The notes: generated by a model not told the origin, from the letters alone. A DNA stretch of 64,000 bases from Lutraria lutraria (GCA_964023205.1 OZ026842.1:7044408-7108407), one strand, 5' to 3'; counted from the first letter of the stretch, positions 12,817 to 26,391 are shown. Translations and numbers: made by a program.

Positions 12817-15800
12817 GTTGAAAACTGATACAAAACAAATTAAATATTTCCACATAATGTTGTTACGTTAAATTCTATTTTTTGGGCGTTTTTTTTGTTG
12901 CAATTTCTTCTGTATGACTCGTCTGTTCGGGATAATTGGAAGCTACTGATGATATCAAATTTAAATAATATGCGAAATTACCCGCGGAAAAAGTATCCTT
13001 AATTAACCATTAATATTCACTTACGTAATTTTGAAATTACCAAACGAGTGTGAAATAATTTTCTAATAACGTGATCACAAAAAAGAATTGCGTGATAATG
13101 TGTTATTCTTTTGATGTTAATAAAGTTTACGATCAACAGAGCAGGCGTGTGTTTGAAATTCAGTCTCCATGTTTTTGGAGATCTCTTTAATATTTGATAT
13201 CAGATGACCAAGTGTCTAGAATTACCTAATTATACAGATCCCTGTATCCTTTCAATGATATCATCGCAAGTATGTACCTACTCTAAATAGAAATTAGATT
13301 ATCTCATAAATATGTATCAAAATAAACAAATGATGTATGAGATATTGGATGACTTTAATTCGGATGGTGTCAAATTCGGGTAATGCAACCATTTCATCTC
13401 TATGACACCTGTTATAACGTCATACATCTAACGTGATTGATAATTAGATTTTAGACTTTTTCCCTATGGTGAAAATTAATGCATATAACTTTTTTATGAC
13501 TTTTTTTCTCTGATGGAAAATTTCGTTTTTATGGAAGAATTTTGGTATCTCGTATGTCAGAAATAAAAAACTTGCCAAACGAGTTTTATTTACCATACAA
13601 GCGAAGTTGAAATAACCCTAGGCCTATATATGGGTAGAACATCTCTGTAAAATGTTAATTTATTATTTCCGATGAAACCCGACTTGTGGTTGTCATTTTT
13701 TTGCAACAGCCTCGGCCCTTTGATGTTTGAGAAATCGACTATACAGTTTGACGATTCAAAAGGAATTGGACCACTGAATGAAAATTGAAATAGGTATTCG
13801 TTTGACCGTTTTATAATATCTGACATTTTGAACTAAATATTCACCCAAAGTTCTCTTTAAATCTCAGAGGTCCGATACGATTTAACAAACGTAAATATTC
13901 CATGCGTGTATTTCTCTCACTGGTGGGTCAAACGTCATGACGAACAATAAGATCTGGGGTAATAAATTGAAAAATAATTTATCTACATTATTCATTGATG
14001 TAAGATTTTTATCAAGCACTTGTTGTAGGGAATTGAAAACGCGTTGATCTTAAAATCCTCTTGATCGAATAAGTTGTTATAGCTTGTATAAGACTATATT
14101 GACTTAAGCATTTAGTAAATCTAGCTGAACTTACGGGGATAAGAGGTTTACGCAAGGAAGGGACATAAATTGGGTTTACGTGTCAAAGCAGGTGACATGT
14201 TTGAAATAATTTTGTCAGGTTTTGAGTAAGCCCTATACTAGGTCTTCTAAGGAGAATCATTGGTTAGATGAAGCATCTTGTTTAATAGCATTTTCTTGTC
14301 GTCTTTTTTTGAATACATTAATATATAAAGATAACTGACTTTGGTTAATTTTATTTATTGCGAAATTCTATAAATTTATATGTGTCACCCCTAAATTAGC
14401 TAGATTAGACCGAAGTCGTAAACTGTTTTAGTATGGGTGTGTCTGGATGGAATGCTGACTTAATTTCACGACAAAATCGTATAAAAATATAGTTTAGATC
14501 AATTTAATGTATATCGCAAATCTGCATTACGTATGTTACATCAAATCGGTAGCAAGTTTGTTATTTTCTGATCGGGTGTAGGATAGCTGGGCTTGTGTGA
14601 AGGAATATATATATGTAAACTGGCATATATCTTGAAGTTTTTTTAATCTACTTGTCTACTCGCCATTCCCTAAAATAACACTTACTATGTAACTCAATAT
14701 TTACAGTGACTACGTATCTATTTTCACATACGTGACTTTTAAAGAGACTAATAATATCACAATGTGTGGGAATGTAGTTTAATAGTACGATTTTGCGTCG
14801 TAATTTCCATTAATCTAATATTTCCGGTTCGGCTGCTTTTTTTATTAGATTTACGATTGTGTGATATAAATGGTAAACTATGTTTATATGGTTTGTATGA
14901 ATGTCAGCAATGTAGATATAAATATTTACGTTCGTGCTACGTGGTAGATTTGTAATTAAGTAAATACGTTTGAATCTGAATTAATACATCGAAAACAAGA
15001 TAAATTGCTATTGCAAAATGGTCTACATCTGCTGCAGCAAAAATCTAGAACCCCACACATGTTAATTGTATGGCATACATGATTTATCAAAAAGCTTTCA
15101 AGAAATCTATTTTTGCTTCTTAAATGACCAATTACTGACGTAAGGACTGAAAGCCTTTTCTTGTAGCGATAGCTAACTTCCGGTTTCTGCAACAATGTAC
15201 CCTCTTGTGTTTTTTTTGTTGGATTTTAACGTATAATATTTTTTTTGTGAAAAATCTTTGATTCCAAGAAGTTGATATTAGTTTTTATTACATATAGTCA
15301 AGGTTAGTTAAGTTAAGATTGTCAGGTGAATCTAAATGATGTAAAGTTGCGGTTAATTTGACATCGTTAATTTGAAAAATCTATTCTCCTGTATCATTTT
15401 CAGTATGTTACACCGGGTGCCAGATCTTATCTGAATATTTATTAGCAAGATGAACAAATTGGCCTCACCAGGATTATTTTAAGTCTACGACTTAAATCAT
15501 TCTGTTTATTTCACCTGTTCCCCGCGTTTTTGATGTCTTACTAAATTTCAGTTATATCCTTTGAGTTTTTGCCGTTTTTGCCGCCTCTTGCGCTTCTTGT
15601 GTTTCTGAAGAACTTGCGTATACATATATTTTTTTCTCTGAGTTTATTAAACAATTAAATTTGCACCTACAGCCAGTGTTATTTGGCGACCTTTTCATCT
15701 TTAACGATCCAGGGAGACGCCGGGTCTACACCTGGTTCGAACCATCGACCGACCCTCCGTACGTAAGCTTTACAGCTTCCTCTTGTACCATTGTCTGTTT

Positions 15801-15924
15801 CCAAAGGGTTATTGAAGTTAAAAGGCGCGAGGGGCTAGCGAGTACTGGTCAGAGACCATTCAACCACAGAAGCCCATCTCCCCCTTTTTTGGTTTCTGTT
15901 GTGTAATGTGATTTTTTTTGTATT
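12817..15924. other. no gene recognised
   Basis: AT-rich. Around 15690-15760 a ctggttcgaaccat box-B-like sequence sits in a GC-richer patch and may be a decayed SINE, not otherwise supported. No exon signals seen. Confidence 0.5.
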
Positions 15925-16002
15925 TCGAGGATTCAGCGCAACAGGGTCGTAACTCGTATTGAAATAAGAACAAGTTACTACAGTGTTGCGCTGAGCCCTC
16001 GA
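15925..16002 (+). mobile_element. 78-bp palindromic element D1
   Basis: Begins tcgaggattcagcgcaaca and ends tgttgcgctgagccctcga, an imperfect inverted repeat over nearly its whole length. Identical length to copies at 39913 and 55557. Confidence 0.75.
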
Positions 16003-16056
16003 TTTATCTCTTGTTTAACGGCCCAGTCGACAGCTATGATCATATCAGAGCTGCTA

Positions 16057-16057
<1 letters not shown>

Positions 16058-16091
<34 letters not shown>

Positions 16092-16096
16092 GGGGG
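16058..16096. repeat. (GA)n-(G)16 microsatellite
   Basis: About 11 GA units run directly into 16 G. A second G run of about 21 is at 16299-16319. Confidence 0.9.
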
Positions 16097-16319
16097 TGTA
16101 TTATGCATGAGAACTGGGTATATATTTCCTTACTCTTTCAGAATAGTTCTTCCTGATTTTTTATCGTACCCGTTGTACACACCTCTCCCATTTCCTGTGA
16201 ATTTCTTAATACAGTCCTTGGTTCGGCAGTTGGGTTGGGGAAGTAAAAAAGCGTCCCTGGAATATTGAAAGGCGGAACCAAAAGACATTAATAACGTAGG
16301 GGGGGGGGGGGGGGGGGGG

Positions 16320-17115
16320 AGGATACTGGCTTACCTTCAAACGATCAGAATAATTTTGAAAAGTAAATTACCTTGGAATTTTAGATGAAAGTTTTGTACG
16401 ATCATTTGAGAGCGTATTCAAAGCAAACTTTAAAGTCTGTGTAATTACAAATAAAAACATTCTCTCTTTAGTCCATGTTTTGTAAATATACTTTGTGTTT
16501 TTTGTCCCAATTAAGGCCCAATACATCATTAGACAACGTTATGAGCACTTCAGACAGGTAGGCACCAATGGCTGGAAATAATTCGTTATGAACATTTCTC
16601 ATTTCCTAATTATTGATAATCTTTTCTTTGACGTTCTTAGATTTACTGTGTATTGCATCGAAAATGCATTAAACATGTATCAAGTAAGTAAACCGGGAGA
16701 AAATTAGGTTTGCCCTGGTCTTATGATGAAAATTAGCGAAAGTCGGATATAATTATTACAGGAGACTTATTTCCGGATAATATTCACCCCGAACCCGCCT
16801 CTCCACATTTATTACAATAATTTGATGTTTTTTTTCTTGATAAAACGAATACTAAAAATATAATATACATTGGACTGTGTTTCTGAACCACACTGCTGTC
16901 ATTAGTTGCAATTAAGAAATACCAAGATAAATTATGTTGGTATAGACATCATTTTAAATTGGCACCCTGCTTACTTCTACTAAATATATATATAATTTTT
17001 CTCCGCTTACTGAAAAAGGAACCAGCTCAAGTTAAAATATTACATACATTGTCTGCGAAAACAAAATTAAAACTCGTTGTTTCAATACGTATTTCCTCCG
17101 TTTTAATTTTATAAG
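16320..17115. other. no gene recognised
   Basis: AT-rich, nothing seen. Confidence 0.55.
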
Positions 17116-17438
17116 AGCCCGCCCGGCTATCTCAGTGATTAGTGCGATGGTCTACTGATTAAGAAGTCGTGAGTTCGAACCCCGGGTGGGGCTCACAATG
17201 TCCGTGACAAATTTGACTGAAATAATACATCCTATGTTAAATCCCCTGCACCTCTGAATCAAGTTGGGTAGCTTTGCAGTAGCTTGCGGATAGAATGTGG
17301 TTAGTTCTGGTAAAGCCTAACTGAAGTCCAGGGAAGCTAGTTAGCATAACTGGCTATTAACTGCTCGAGTGCCCGCCACGATATAACTGAAACAATGTTG
17401 AAAATGACGTTAAATCTGATGAAATAGATAAGTAAATA
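17116..17438 (+). mobile_element. tRNA-derived SINE (family S2), copy 1
   Basis: Head gcccggctatctcagtg ... gtgagttcgaaccccg with A- and B-box-like motifs. Body gtccgtgacaaatttgactg ... tagcttgcggatagaatg is shared with 58239-58516. Confidence 0.75.
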
Positions 17439-19532
17439 ATTTTATAAATGCTCATCATTTCGTTTTGGAAAATAATGCAAGGATGTGGAAGTGCTGCAGT
17501 TCGGGTCATCTTGTCTTACGGGTATTAGCTCGTATGTAATTTATATAACTTACCAAGTATTATATCTGTCATACTCACAGGTACTCATCTCCTCTTTCTA
17601 TATATCGCTTATCTTAATCAAATCTATGATCTAATTTGGCTCAAGAAAAAAACATATTTTCAGTGATTAACACTAACTGAATGGCCTCATTCTGATGTCG
17701 AAGCGTCTTCTAATTGGGGGCACCTGTGTTTTATATATCTTGATTAGCATCCATTTGATAAAACCTCTACTACAGAGCTTGGTTAATTAAAACCTTTCTT
17801 TGTATGATATCGTGCCGATAAACTTTAAACTATTGCTATTTAATCAGCACTTACACCTTGAGAAATCGTAATGTACTAAACTTTTAAAGATTAATTAGTT
17901 GTGTAAGATGTTTATTAATAAAATGCAACAATGTTAGCAGGTGCTGCACGCTTTGGGGGAGAGGGGGTAATTGCGTCTTCGGCACGTTTTTGTTTTATAT
18001 CTAGAACTGCTTTCCGACTGGTTATGAACAGAACAGAATGGTGACAATGTTTTGACTATGTACATGCATACCGAATTTACATGATCTTGCAAACCAATGT
18101 TTTTTTCATAAACATAAAATCCACAGCTTATATAACACAGAATGAAAACATAATCTTATACATGCGAGATTCAACACTGAATTAACGTTTAACAATTCTC
18201 TTGAAGCAAGAATGGGTTTTATTACGCACTCAAAATTGAATTGGCACTTTGTATTATTGCTAAAATGTGTGCTTTTCTCTCAGAAATAGTTGAATTCCAA
18301 TTTACATTTCGAAATTTTCTCAATGCCACAAGTATTCAGTCACTCGGATATAAGTGGAAGATCGCAATATCCTCAAAACGCATTCAGCGTTCTCGCCATT
18401 TCTCCGCGATGTTCTTAGGGGGGAAATATGTATTCTACTCACGGGGAAAAGAAATCTCTGCGACAGTAGAAGAATTACTGTGTTGATTGTTATCTAAGTT
18501 ATACATTATTCATCGCACGTAGCTTTCTTCGACAAGTGAGAATGACTTGTGAGTTATTTTCCAGTAATATAAAACTTTAGATGTATGCGACAAACTTACG
18601 TAAAGCGTTAATATTTTATCATACAAATATTAGATAAGATATCGAAAGACGAGGTGTCAATCAAATGGCTTCAGTCTTTGCTTGCCTTGGGGAAATTCTT
18701 TGCCAAGTTTAATCGTGATCTTGTTGGATGGTGAGCATCAATAAAATCACACAACACTTAAATCCAATATGAAATTCTAAAATGCAATTTAATTTCCGAT
18801 GCACTGATATGCATCATATAGAATTTGATACAGTTTTTGACAACTGGTATACATTACAAGGCCGGTACGATTGAACTCTCGTAAGAAGAGAATATACAGT
18901 GTATACGCAGGCCAAACTCGAACCAGTGACTCTTTAGCCAGGATAGTGTGCCGTATTCTGTCTTGTGGAGACCTTTATATTTACGTTGCATTGTATGGAA
19001 GTTGACAGGACATCCGGGCACTTATCGAATAAGTCGAAACGTTTGTGAATTTGTTTTTTACGGTCTAATTGTTTCATTTCGACGGCACGGTCCCGAACTT
19101 TCTTTAATGAGACATTGTCCGATGGTCATTTCGATAAATATTCACCTATTGTCTTTGTTGTGTTCGTTTAACGTAAATCGTCCTATCATTCGGCATGTAG
19201 ACATATAAAGATATTCGGTGACGAGGTCGGTTTATGGTGTCACCTTAAGGCACTACAGTACTGACCCAGGTTTGACCCCCCGTGTGACAGTACGTCAAGC
19301 ATGCTCTAGACAAATCACTGTCCGTGTTTATGATAAACATTCCTTTACGAGTAATGTATCAAGGTGTCTGTATTATTCATAATCACATGTATAAAATGTA
19401 GACCTGTATCGTCGGATGCATCTATATTAGATATGACTAAATATATTACTGACATGACTATGGTAAAGAAAACACCACTGGGTCGCGACCATCTATCTCA
19501 TAATTATAACACTGTTTAATCATCGACTTTAA
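17439..19532. other. no gene recognised
   Basis: Short open frames (18241-18486, 18948-19208) without domains. Nothing else seen. Confidence 0.5.
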
Positions 19533-19604
19533 TTCTAACACGTGAATTTAGAAAGAGGGCCGCGTGAATTCTAACACGTGAATTTAGAAAGAGGACCGCG
19601 TGAA
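19533..19604 (+). repeat. 36-bp direct repeat, two copies
   Basis: ttctaacacgtgaatttag and the following gaaagagg(g/a)ccgcgtgaa occur twice back to back. Confidence 0.85.
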
Positions 19605-19880
19605 ATATATTTAGGACCCGAGGTTATAAAACTTGAGTACAGTCCCCGATCTCAGATCCATTCTCAAAGTATTACAGTTGATCACATGGAGCTGAATGAT
19701 GTCTTCATAGCCTACATTTTTAGTTCAATTATGATGTTATAACAATGTAACAATAATATAATTATAGTCTGATCATAATCGACGTAGAAATTTTAGAAGA
19801 TGGAATATGAGATTTGAGCTCGGAGAGCGATCTCAAGTTTTATAATCTCGGACCATGAAAGGACGCGGTCCACACTTTCA
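19588..19880. repeat. foldback (inverted repeat, ~70-bp arms)
   Basis: The left arm holds gaccgcgtgaa and ggttataaaacttgag; the right arm holds their complements (ctcaagttttataat, ggacgcggtc). The unpaired centre is about 145 bp. Confidence 0.6.
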
Positions 19881-19882
19881 TC

Positions 19883-21344
19883 GATGTTTTTAATATAAAT
19901 TAGATTATCAAGTGGTTTGTATTCAGTGGTATGTCATGCAGTTGTTCTAAGTATAAATCAATGGCAGTTTTTAAAAAAGAATCCCCTCTGTTCGTAGGGT
20001 GACCGCTAACACAGGCTTGGCTGTACTTCCTCGGCCTTTAACTATCGGGAATTCGATTAATAAGATTGCTTATCTATGTCAATCATACCACGTGCACTCT
20101 TCCAGTGACAAGAATTCTGTCAATATGGAATAAAAAAACTACATGGAAATGCTTGTTTAAAGTATTATCCATGCGAACACCATCTGGTTTGGCAATCATT
20201 GGTACTTTCACAAAAAAGTTACCTTGTTTCAGTTGGACCATGTTCGATGTATTGACGTACAATCTACTACTCATTACATGTGAAATGTCGAACCGCTCTT
20301 CTTAGAAATTAGTAAAGATTGATTCTATCTCTCTAGCGTGCTTAATTGTTGCAGGAAGTGCCGCACTTTATCGGAAATATTTCATTCCCAAATTGAAAAT
20401 TTGATTTGCCAGCACCATTGCGCGTATTTTAATTGATCGTAAACCCAAATCCCTGTTTTTATCATCACACATCTTGCATTGCGTTTTGGCTTAAAATATC
20501 TTTCAGTTTATAGCAAGCCGAAAAGAGAAACTAATTCAGACTGAGCCTTTCTTTACTGAGTAATAGGTCTTCAGCTATTTTGTAGATGCGGCTTGTGTTT
20601 TGACGATTATACGTATAAGAAAAGTTTTTTTTTATTCTAAACGCTTTTCAAGCCTAACTAACGTAAACTGTATGCAAAATGAAGTTTGTTGAAATTAGTT
20701 CGCGCTATCTTGAATGTTCAGTTCAACTGAGAAATGTTTTAATACGCAATAAGGCGACTGATTGCCGTGTTTGTTTATAAAGTGGTGTATGATGCGAGCT
20801 CCCAACCTTCTTTGCCTTGTTATAAAGCATTCAAGACTTTCTCTACCCTAGAGATAAACACAGATCTAATAATTGACTTTAAGCATTGTAGATTTTTATT
20901 GCTGCTTGATCTGATAATATGGAAATTACAGGTTAGTAGAGAGAGAACAATGAACCGCGGCGTGTATAAAAACATTTTGGTAAGAGCGTACCTCTAACGC
21001 CCTGGCAAAATGCTTGTCAAACAATTTGTCGGAAGATTTCATCACATTGTCAAAAGTTGAAACAAAAACATGTCGACAGTCGGCAGTGTCTGTATGTATT
21101 CTGCCTTCGCCAAATTTGTGCTGAAAATATCAAGCATTTATGTATTAAACTGTTTTGGTAGAGAATCGTCATTCTAATTAATTGGGCAACGTTCATGATG
21201 GCTTGCCAATAGTGAAACAATATGAAAGTATTAATTTGTGTTGAGTGCTAAATGATTGTCTAGCTGACAGATATTTCCAAAAATCCCCAAAAGTCTACTC
21301 ACGGTATAATTTCAAAATACAAAAAAGTTTGATAGTCATACGAG
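19883..21344. other. no gene recognised
   Basis: Several open frames of 60-80 codons, on both strands over the same bases at 20066-20305; no family resemblance. Confidence 0.5.
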
Positions 21345-21510
21345 TACCGTACAACCTCTCCAGAGCGGCCCTCACTTGAGCAACAACCTCCCTTCAACAA
21401 CAGAATGATTTTTCGCACTACACGATTTAACTTTTAATTTAGCCTCTCTAGAGCAACAACCTCTCAACAATAACACAAAATTGCTATTGCTTTGGAGAGG
21501 TAGCACTGTA
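21345..21510 (+). mobile_element. MITE family A, copy 3
   Basis: taccgtacaacctctccag to ggagaggtagcactgta, interior gagcaacaacctc repeated. Confidence 0.75.
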
Positions 21511-21525
21511 TATTTCATTCACACA

Positions 21526-21709
21526 AAATCAAGCCTGCGTTAGCGGCCACCTCCGAATAAAGGTCAACTTGTGTAAAAAGATCATTCTTTTAAAAAATGT
21601 CATTGATTATTTACAACAAAGTGACCTCTGAATAAGGGCCACCTGTCAATAGAGGCCATATTATGTTTTCCCCATGGATGGTGTTCGTTCACATGTTTGT
21701 CTGCACTAT
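21526..21709 (+). mobile_element. MITE family B, copy 1
   Basis: gcctgcgttagcggccacc left, then cctccgaataa twice and a tgtttgtctgcactata right end. Ends are mildly decayed relative to 36195-36378. Confidence 0.7.
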
Positions 21710-23074
21710 ATTCCGTGATATATAGAGCTATTTCTGGTACGAGTAATATTCATAGTTTATACAGTATGTGTAAATCAAAACAATATGGATATAATTTGAT
21801 CCTGATAATCATTGCCAGGTGATAACATCGAAAGCTGTTGTGCATTTCTGTGCTTCGTTAGTTTTAAAATGTAAATTGAACAGTGGAAATTTCTGTTATA
21901 ACGTATCTCGTATCTGACAGCCGTGACTGCCATCATGGCATGTATCAATATACTTAGGCCTGAAAAAAAATGTTTCTTTCTGGTTAATCGACCTAGCCTT
22001 ATTCCCCCTCCCCCTCCCTTCCACGACCCTATACTTTATATTAGGCACGAGGAACAGTAAACGCACCCCCATTTTCTCTTTTTTTTACCATTCCACACAA
22101 GATTTCAATAAAAGCCCTGAACTTCTACCTCATTTTTAATGAGCATATAACCAGAAACAAACATGGCCTGTGTGGCCTGAGTGTTAATGGTCAGTCATGG
22201 TGACCTCAGGGTTCGTGCTGAAGACATATTTTACGATCAGACGACTCAGTGACCAGTATCAGTCATCAAGATGGTCAGCTGTGTCCAGCCCTGAGGATAC
22301 AGGATGATGTACGAGCTAGTCCGGTGGTCATTTATTCGTTCATAGTTCGTTCCGGTCGACGGACATACATAAACATGCAAATATTGTCTATAAACTAGGT
22401 GCCCGCGCTCTGTGTTTTTAATTACTAGTATTTGGGTTAATTAGGTTCAAGGTGGAACGCTAGGCGTTAGAATTAAGCAGTAATATACTTATTATATGTT
22501 TGATTCTGATAAGCTTCAAGATTAACGGAGAAATTGATTCCAGATTTTGAATTCTGAAAACTGAACGAGGCTATTATTTTATACCTGTATTTATCGCATA
22601 AATCAAAATTAAATTCTACCTTTCCCAGTTTGAAACTTGTAATATGTAACTTTACGATTTTAATGCAAATTGATAATTACAATTTTTAGACAGAAACGAT
22701 GTTGTTTCAAGTGCGCATGCGTAGTCTACATCCGTTTAATAGTTTTGTTCCAAAAATCGTTCTCTTTAATGTTAAAGAATTATGAAAAACACATTTTCTT
22801 ATTTACGGAAATGAGTAGCGTAATGTTTTGATAAGATGCGGTCGTGTTTAATTAAGTTATTTGAATTTTTTTTGTGCGGGGTACCATCTTGTTATGAAAA
22901 TATCTCTGTTGGGAGATTTAGCTGAGGTATTCCAATTAGCGATAGATACAAAAATAAGAGATGTTCATGTTTGTATAACTGAACATACTTGAGAAAATGA
23001 TATTTAAACCCTTGTTCAACATATTTAAACCGCAGGTGTGTGACCAGTTTTTGCCTGTATAATATAAGTCTATA
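21710..23074. other. no gene; dispersed-repeat fragment about 21975-22165
   Basis: tttctggttaatcgacctag and gagcatataaccagaaac are motifs shared with the 'TTGTTTCTGGTTACC' repeat. The rest is unrecognised. Confidence 0.5.
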
Positions 23075-23143
23075 TTGGTTCCCGTTTAATCTGTCGGTAC
23101 ATAGACATAATTTCATTATGCAACATGGAACGGGAACCGGTTT
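23075..23143 (+). mobile_element. GGTTCCCG micro-element E5 (69 bp)
   Basis: ttggttcccgtt left end, aacatggaacgggaaccgg right end. It directly abuts a SINE at about 23155. Confidence 0.7.
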
Positions 23144-23154
23144 AATAAGGGAAG

Positions 23155-23650
23155 TGACTAATGTTTAAGCGTTGGACTATTAAACGAAGGGTCGTGGATT
23201 CGAATCTCACCTTTGCCTTTCGAATTTCTCAGGGATGCAATTTCAGTGTCCCTGTCACAACTACCCAGCCAAGTATACTGTGTTAAAAAAATCACAACCG
23301 ATAGGCCGCCAACTTCACGCCGCCAGGCCGCGAAATTCACCCCGACAGGCCGCTAGGCCGCGAACTTCACGCCGACAGGCCGCTAGGCCGCGAACTTCAC
23401 GCCACCAGGCCGCTATGCGGCCAATTTCACAAACATGGAAAATGGGCATAACGTGTATCGGTGCTTTACTCTGGGGACGATTAAGAACCAGGAAAAACTA
23501 TTCGAAATAAGAGAAGGCATACAACTCCCCGGTTCTCTTGTATCTATTCTCCCTTCTCTCCGGGGCGGCTCAGAAATGACCATAGTTGTCAAACGAACCG
23601 GTAAACAACAACAGCAAAAAATAGACTGTCTGCCCAGTGGGTGAAACAAA
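23155..23650 (+). mobile_element. tRNA-derived SINE (family S3), copy 2, with internal GC-rich repeat
   Basis: Head gttggactattaaacg ... gtggattcgaatctcacc, tail gtatcggtgctttac ... gaaatgaccatagttg, as at 2518-2925. Between them lies a 30-bp GC-rich tandem repeat. Confidence 0.65.
23309..23425 (+). repeat. 30-bp GC-rich minisatellite (~3-4 units)
   Basis: Unit aggccgctaggccgcgaac plus ttcacgccgac. Much more GC-rich than its surroundings. The open frame through it (repeating RPRTSRRQAA) is a by-product. Confidence 0.8.
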
Positions 23651-24219
23651 ACATTATATTCTAGAGATCTGTATGTTCTTGTACAGAACAATTGAAGGTT
23701 GGCATCTTGATGAAGTAGTTTACTTGTTTCCTCTCATCTTATTCACATTCCATACACTTTATGTTTACATTTATTCTACTATTCTACTCTAAGATCAAGC
23801 TCGTTATTGTCTGTACGCCATCTTTTGTCCTATGCTTATTTGATTTCTTGAAATGTTCGCGCAATTCTGTATCTTAGTATTTTAGAGGGATTTTGTGCGG
23901 CAATCAAATGGTTTAAACTTGGTATAATAATTATGTATCTTCGTGTGTCTTGGAGCTTGTTCATATTTCTAATTCTATATTTTTAATGAAACACATTTAT
24001 CGATGCAACACTATTTATATTGTATAAGTTGTCTTAGATAAATTGAAATTATTACGGTTGTACAGCTCTGTAACAGATAGTTTTACTGATTGACTTAAAG
24101 TTTGGGACAGGAATCTAAATCATATTTAAAAATCAGTCTGTAGACTACAAAATGTATAAAGATGGCTTCGATGTTTCAATATTATTACCACGAATTTTTG
24201 CATCATTTGACAATTAAGG
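23651..24219. other. no gene recognised
   Basis: AT-rich, nothing seen. Confidence 0.55.
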
Positions 24220-24450
24220 GGCCCGTCTCTGTGGTCAAGTGGTTAATATATGTGACCTCAATCACTGCAACCTCTCACTGATAGAGGGCCGTGGGCTCAA
24301 GCCCATCTACCGACCTTTATGTGAGAAAGTATGCAGTTGCTTACAGAGGATAATAGTCTAGGACTGGTTCTTCCCAGGAACGATGGTTAGGTGAAGTCTT
24401 CGCCTCATATGACTCTGACTGTTGAAAAGGGGCGTAAAACTCAAACAAAC
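24220..24450 (+). mobile_element. tRNA-derived SINE (family S1), copy 2
   Basis: ggtcaagtggttaatat, ctctcactgatagagg, then a degenerate B box (gtgggctcaagccc); 3' end gttgaaaaggggcgtaaaac. Confidence 0.75.
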
Positions 24451-25862
24451 AAGCAATTAATGACACCAACAACCGATCAAGTTGTTCATGGAACCGAAAA
24501 ATGATAAAATTATAGAGAAATTCACATGCTTGGCTGGTGTACAAATTATAATTGTAACTTTTGAAGCAGTTAAATGCTTCTGCTACCTAGGTTAATTGTT
24601 TCTATGTTAGGTTAACGATGTACACGGCGGGCGACAAGCAGTCTCTCGTTCTAAGATGAATGCTATTAAGTTGGTGAACGTTTCTATTGGAGACAATTCT
24701 GCGCAATTTTGGAAACGTAATTGATCGCTTGACAAATTCGGAATATATTTGCACAAGTTAAGTAAATCAGGTTGCCTACTTGTGTCGAAACGTCCAGAAG
24801 AGAGATATGAAATCGTATTAAAAATTGCAACTTTTTTAAGAATACACAATAGTTTTCAGATTTGCAAATTTGAAGGTATTTCAAATGCTATCAATTTCAT
24901 ACAATCATGATTGGCGCACTTAATCGTAAAAAGATGATATTTCCGACTTCATACATGCGTTTGATCGTAAATCACGTGAATTACTGTTAAAATAGCATAA
25001 GCATTAGCAAAGAAATATGTTTATAGAAAAAGGATATTACATTAATATTACAAAACGCAGATAATTAGATAACCAACGTAATTTAACGTGTAGAAAAATA
25101 TATGAAATACGTATCTACAGCTCTGGATAATTTCTTGATATCTTACGCAGATAAAATACAATACATATATGTTATAAATCTTTTCTATAATTATGATATA
25201 AAAACAATAAAACACGAAACAGACACCGCCACTATCTAGTTTGTTTGAATGTTTCGTGTGTTCATAATTTGCTGTTATTCAATATACGCATGTCCCGAGG
25301 TAGTACTTATGTGCTAAAGTGATTCACAATACAAAGATATTACTGTTTTATTTAAAATCTTTATATGTTTCCATGGTAGCAACTTGACCTTTTTTAACGT
25401 TTAAACATTTATGTAGAATTATCCGTGTTTTTTGTGCAGTATTTACTTCAAGTATTTTCGTGTTGCTAGACATTCCTTTAAACACCAGAAAATGTTGCCG
25501 GTTCTTAGTACAAAATGATGCACTGGTAATGTTTAATTTGAAAACAGACTAGTTTGTTGGATTGTCTTTTCAAGATTTCAGACGTTCTTACTGCAGTTCA
25601 ATATATTTATACGGTCGCCAAAGCTCGACTGATTCCGGCTTTACTCTGTCTTTGTCGTTCACTGAAATTGAGATCGGTGTGTTTCACCGAGGATCACCGA
25701 ATGTTGCTGACTCGTTGCTTAGAAAGTGATGTCAGAGTTCAGACAATGTCTGGGTCTGTTTAGGTGATAGTGACATGTAGGAAAATACATTTGTGCTCGG
25801 ATACGATTATCAATAACAGTATTTCTTAGATCGTGGTGTAGGCATACCTTCACAGGGGATCA
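24451..25862. other. no gene recognised
   Basis: This should hold or precede upstream exons of the TNF ligand. The 69-codon frame at 25554-25763 has no TM segment and its only nearby donor (gtgata) is weak, so it is not called. Confidence 0.45.
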
Positions 25863-26253
25863 AAAGGGTACAATGCATCCCAGGGGACCACAGGGGGGCA
25901 TAGGTTCTCATGACTCACATAGATCACAGGGGGTCACTGGGAACACATGGCAACACAGGGGTCATGGGGTCATGGGGTCACATAACCCACAGGGACCACA
26001 GGAGGTCATAAGTTCTCATGACTCACATGGGATCACAGGGAACACAAGGCACCACAGGGTGTCATAGGTTCACATGTCCTACAGGGACCACAGGGGTCAT
26101 AGGTTCATATGACCCACAGGAGGTCACAGTTTTACATGACTCACAGTGATCACAGGGTGTCACAAGGAACACAAGGCATCACAGGGGTCACAGTTTTACA
26201 TGACTCACATTGATCACAAAGGGTCACAGGGATCACGAAGGGTCATATGTTCA
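25863..26253 (+). repeat. degenerate CACAGGG/TCACA-rich tandem repeat
   Basis: Irregular 20-40-bp units built from ggggtcacaggg, ggttcacatgac and tcacagggatcac. It ends about 40 bp before the TNF-ligand exon. Confidence 0.75.
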
Positions 26254-26292
26254 CACTTTTAGTAACAATTATGTATGTTTTTCTATCTTCAG

Positions 26293-26391
26293 GAAATATC
26301 AAGATAGATTCTAGTACTGACACAGAACCTGGAGCCATGAAGCCAGCCGCTCATTTAATGGGTTCAGTACGACCATTAGAACAACCAACAG
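26293..26391 (+). CDS. TNF-ligand penultimate exon (start of TNF homology domain)
   Basis: The acceptor tttctatcttcag lies just before 26293 and the donor CAG|gtttgt follows 26391. The exon needs one base from an upstream exon and ends one base into a codon. It encodes 32 full residues: a polar, acidic stretch with no basic furin site, then the strand-A motif KPAAHL. A degenerate CACAGGG-rich repeat ends about 40 bp upstream of the acceptor. Confidence 0.85.

Noticed and set aside
20767..20997. Hydrophobic open frame that might be the TNF-ligand membrane anchor
   Set aside because: A short LLLLDLIIW stretch, no convincing donor, and 5 kb away with no linking exon.
25554..25763. Candidate upstream TNF exon
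   Set aside because: No membrane segment; the in-frame stop precedes the only nearby donor-like site, which is weak (gtgata).
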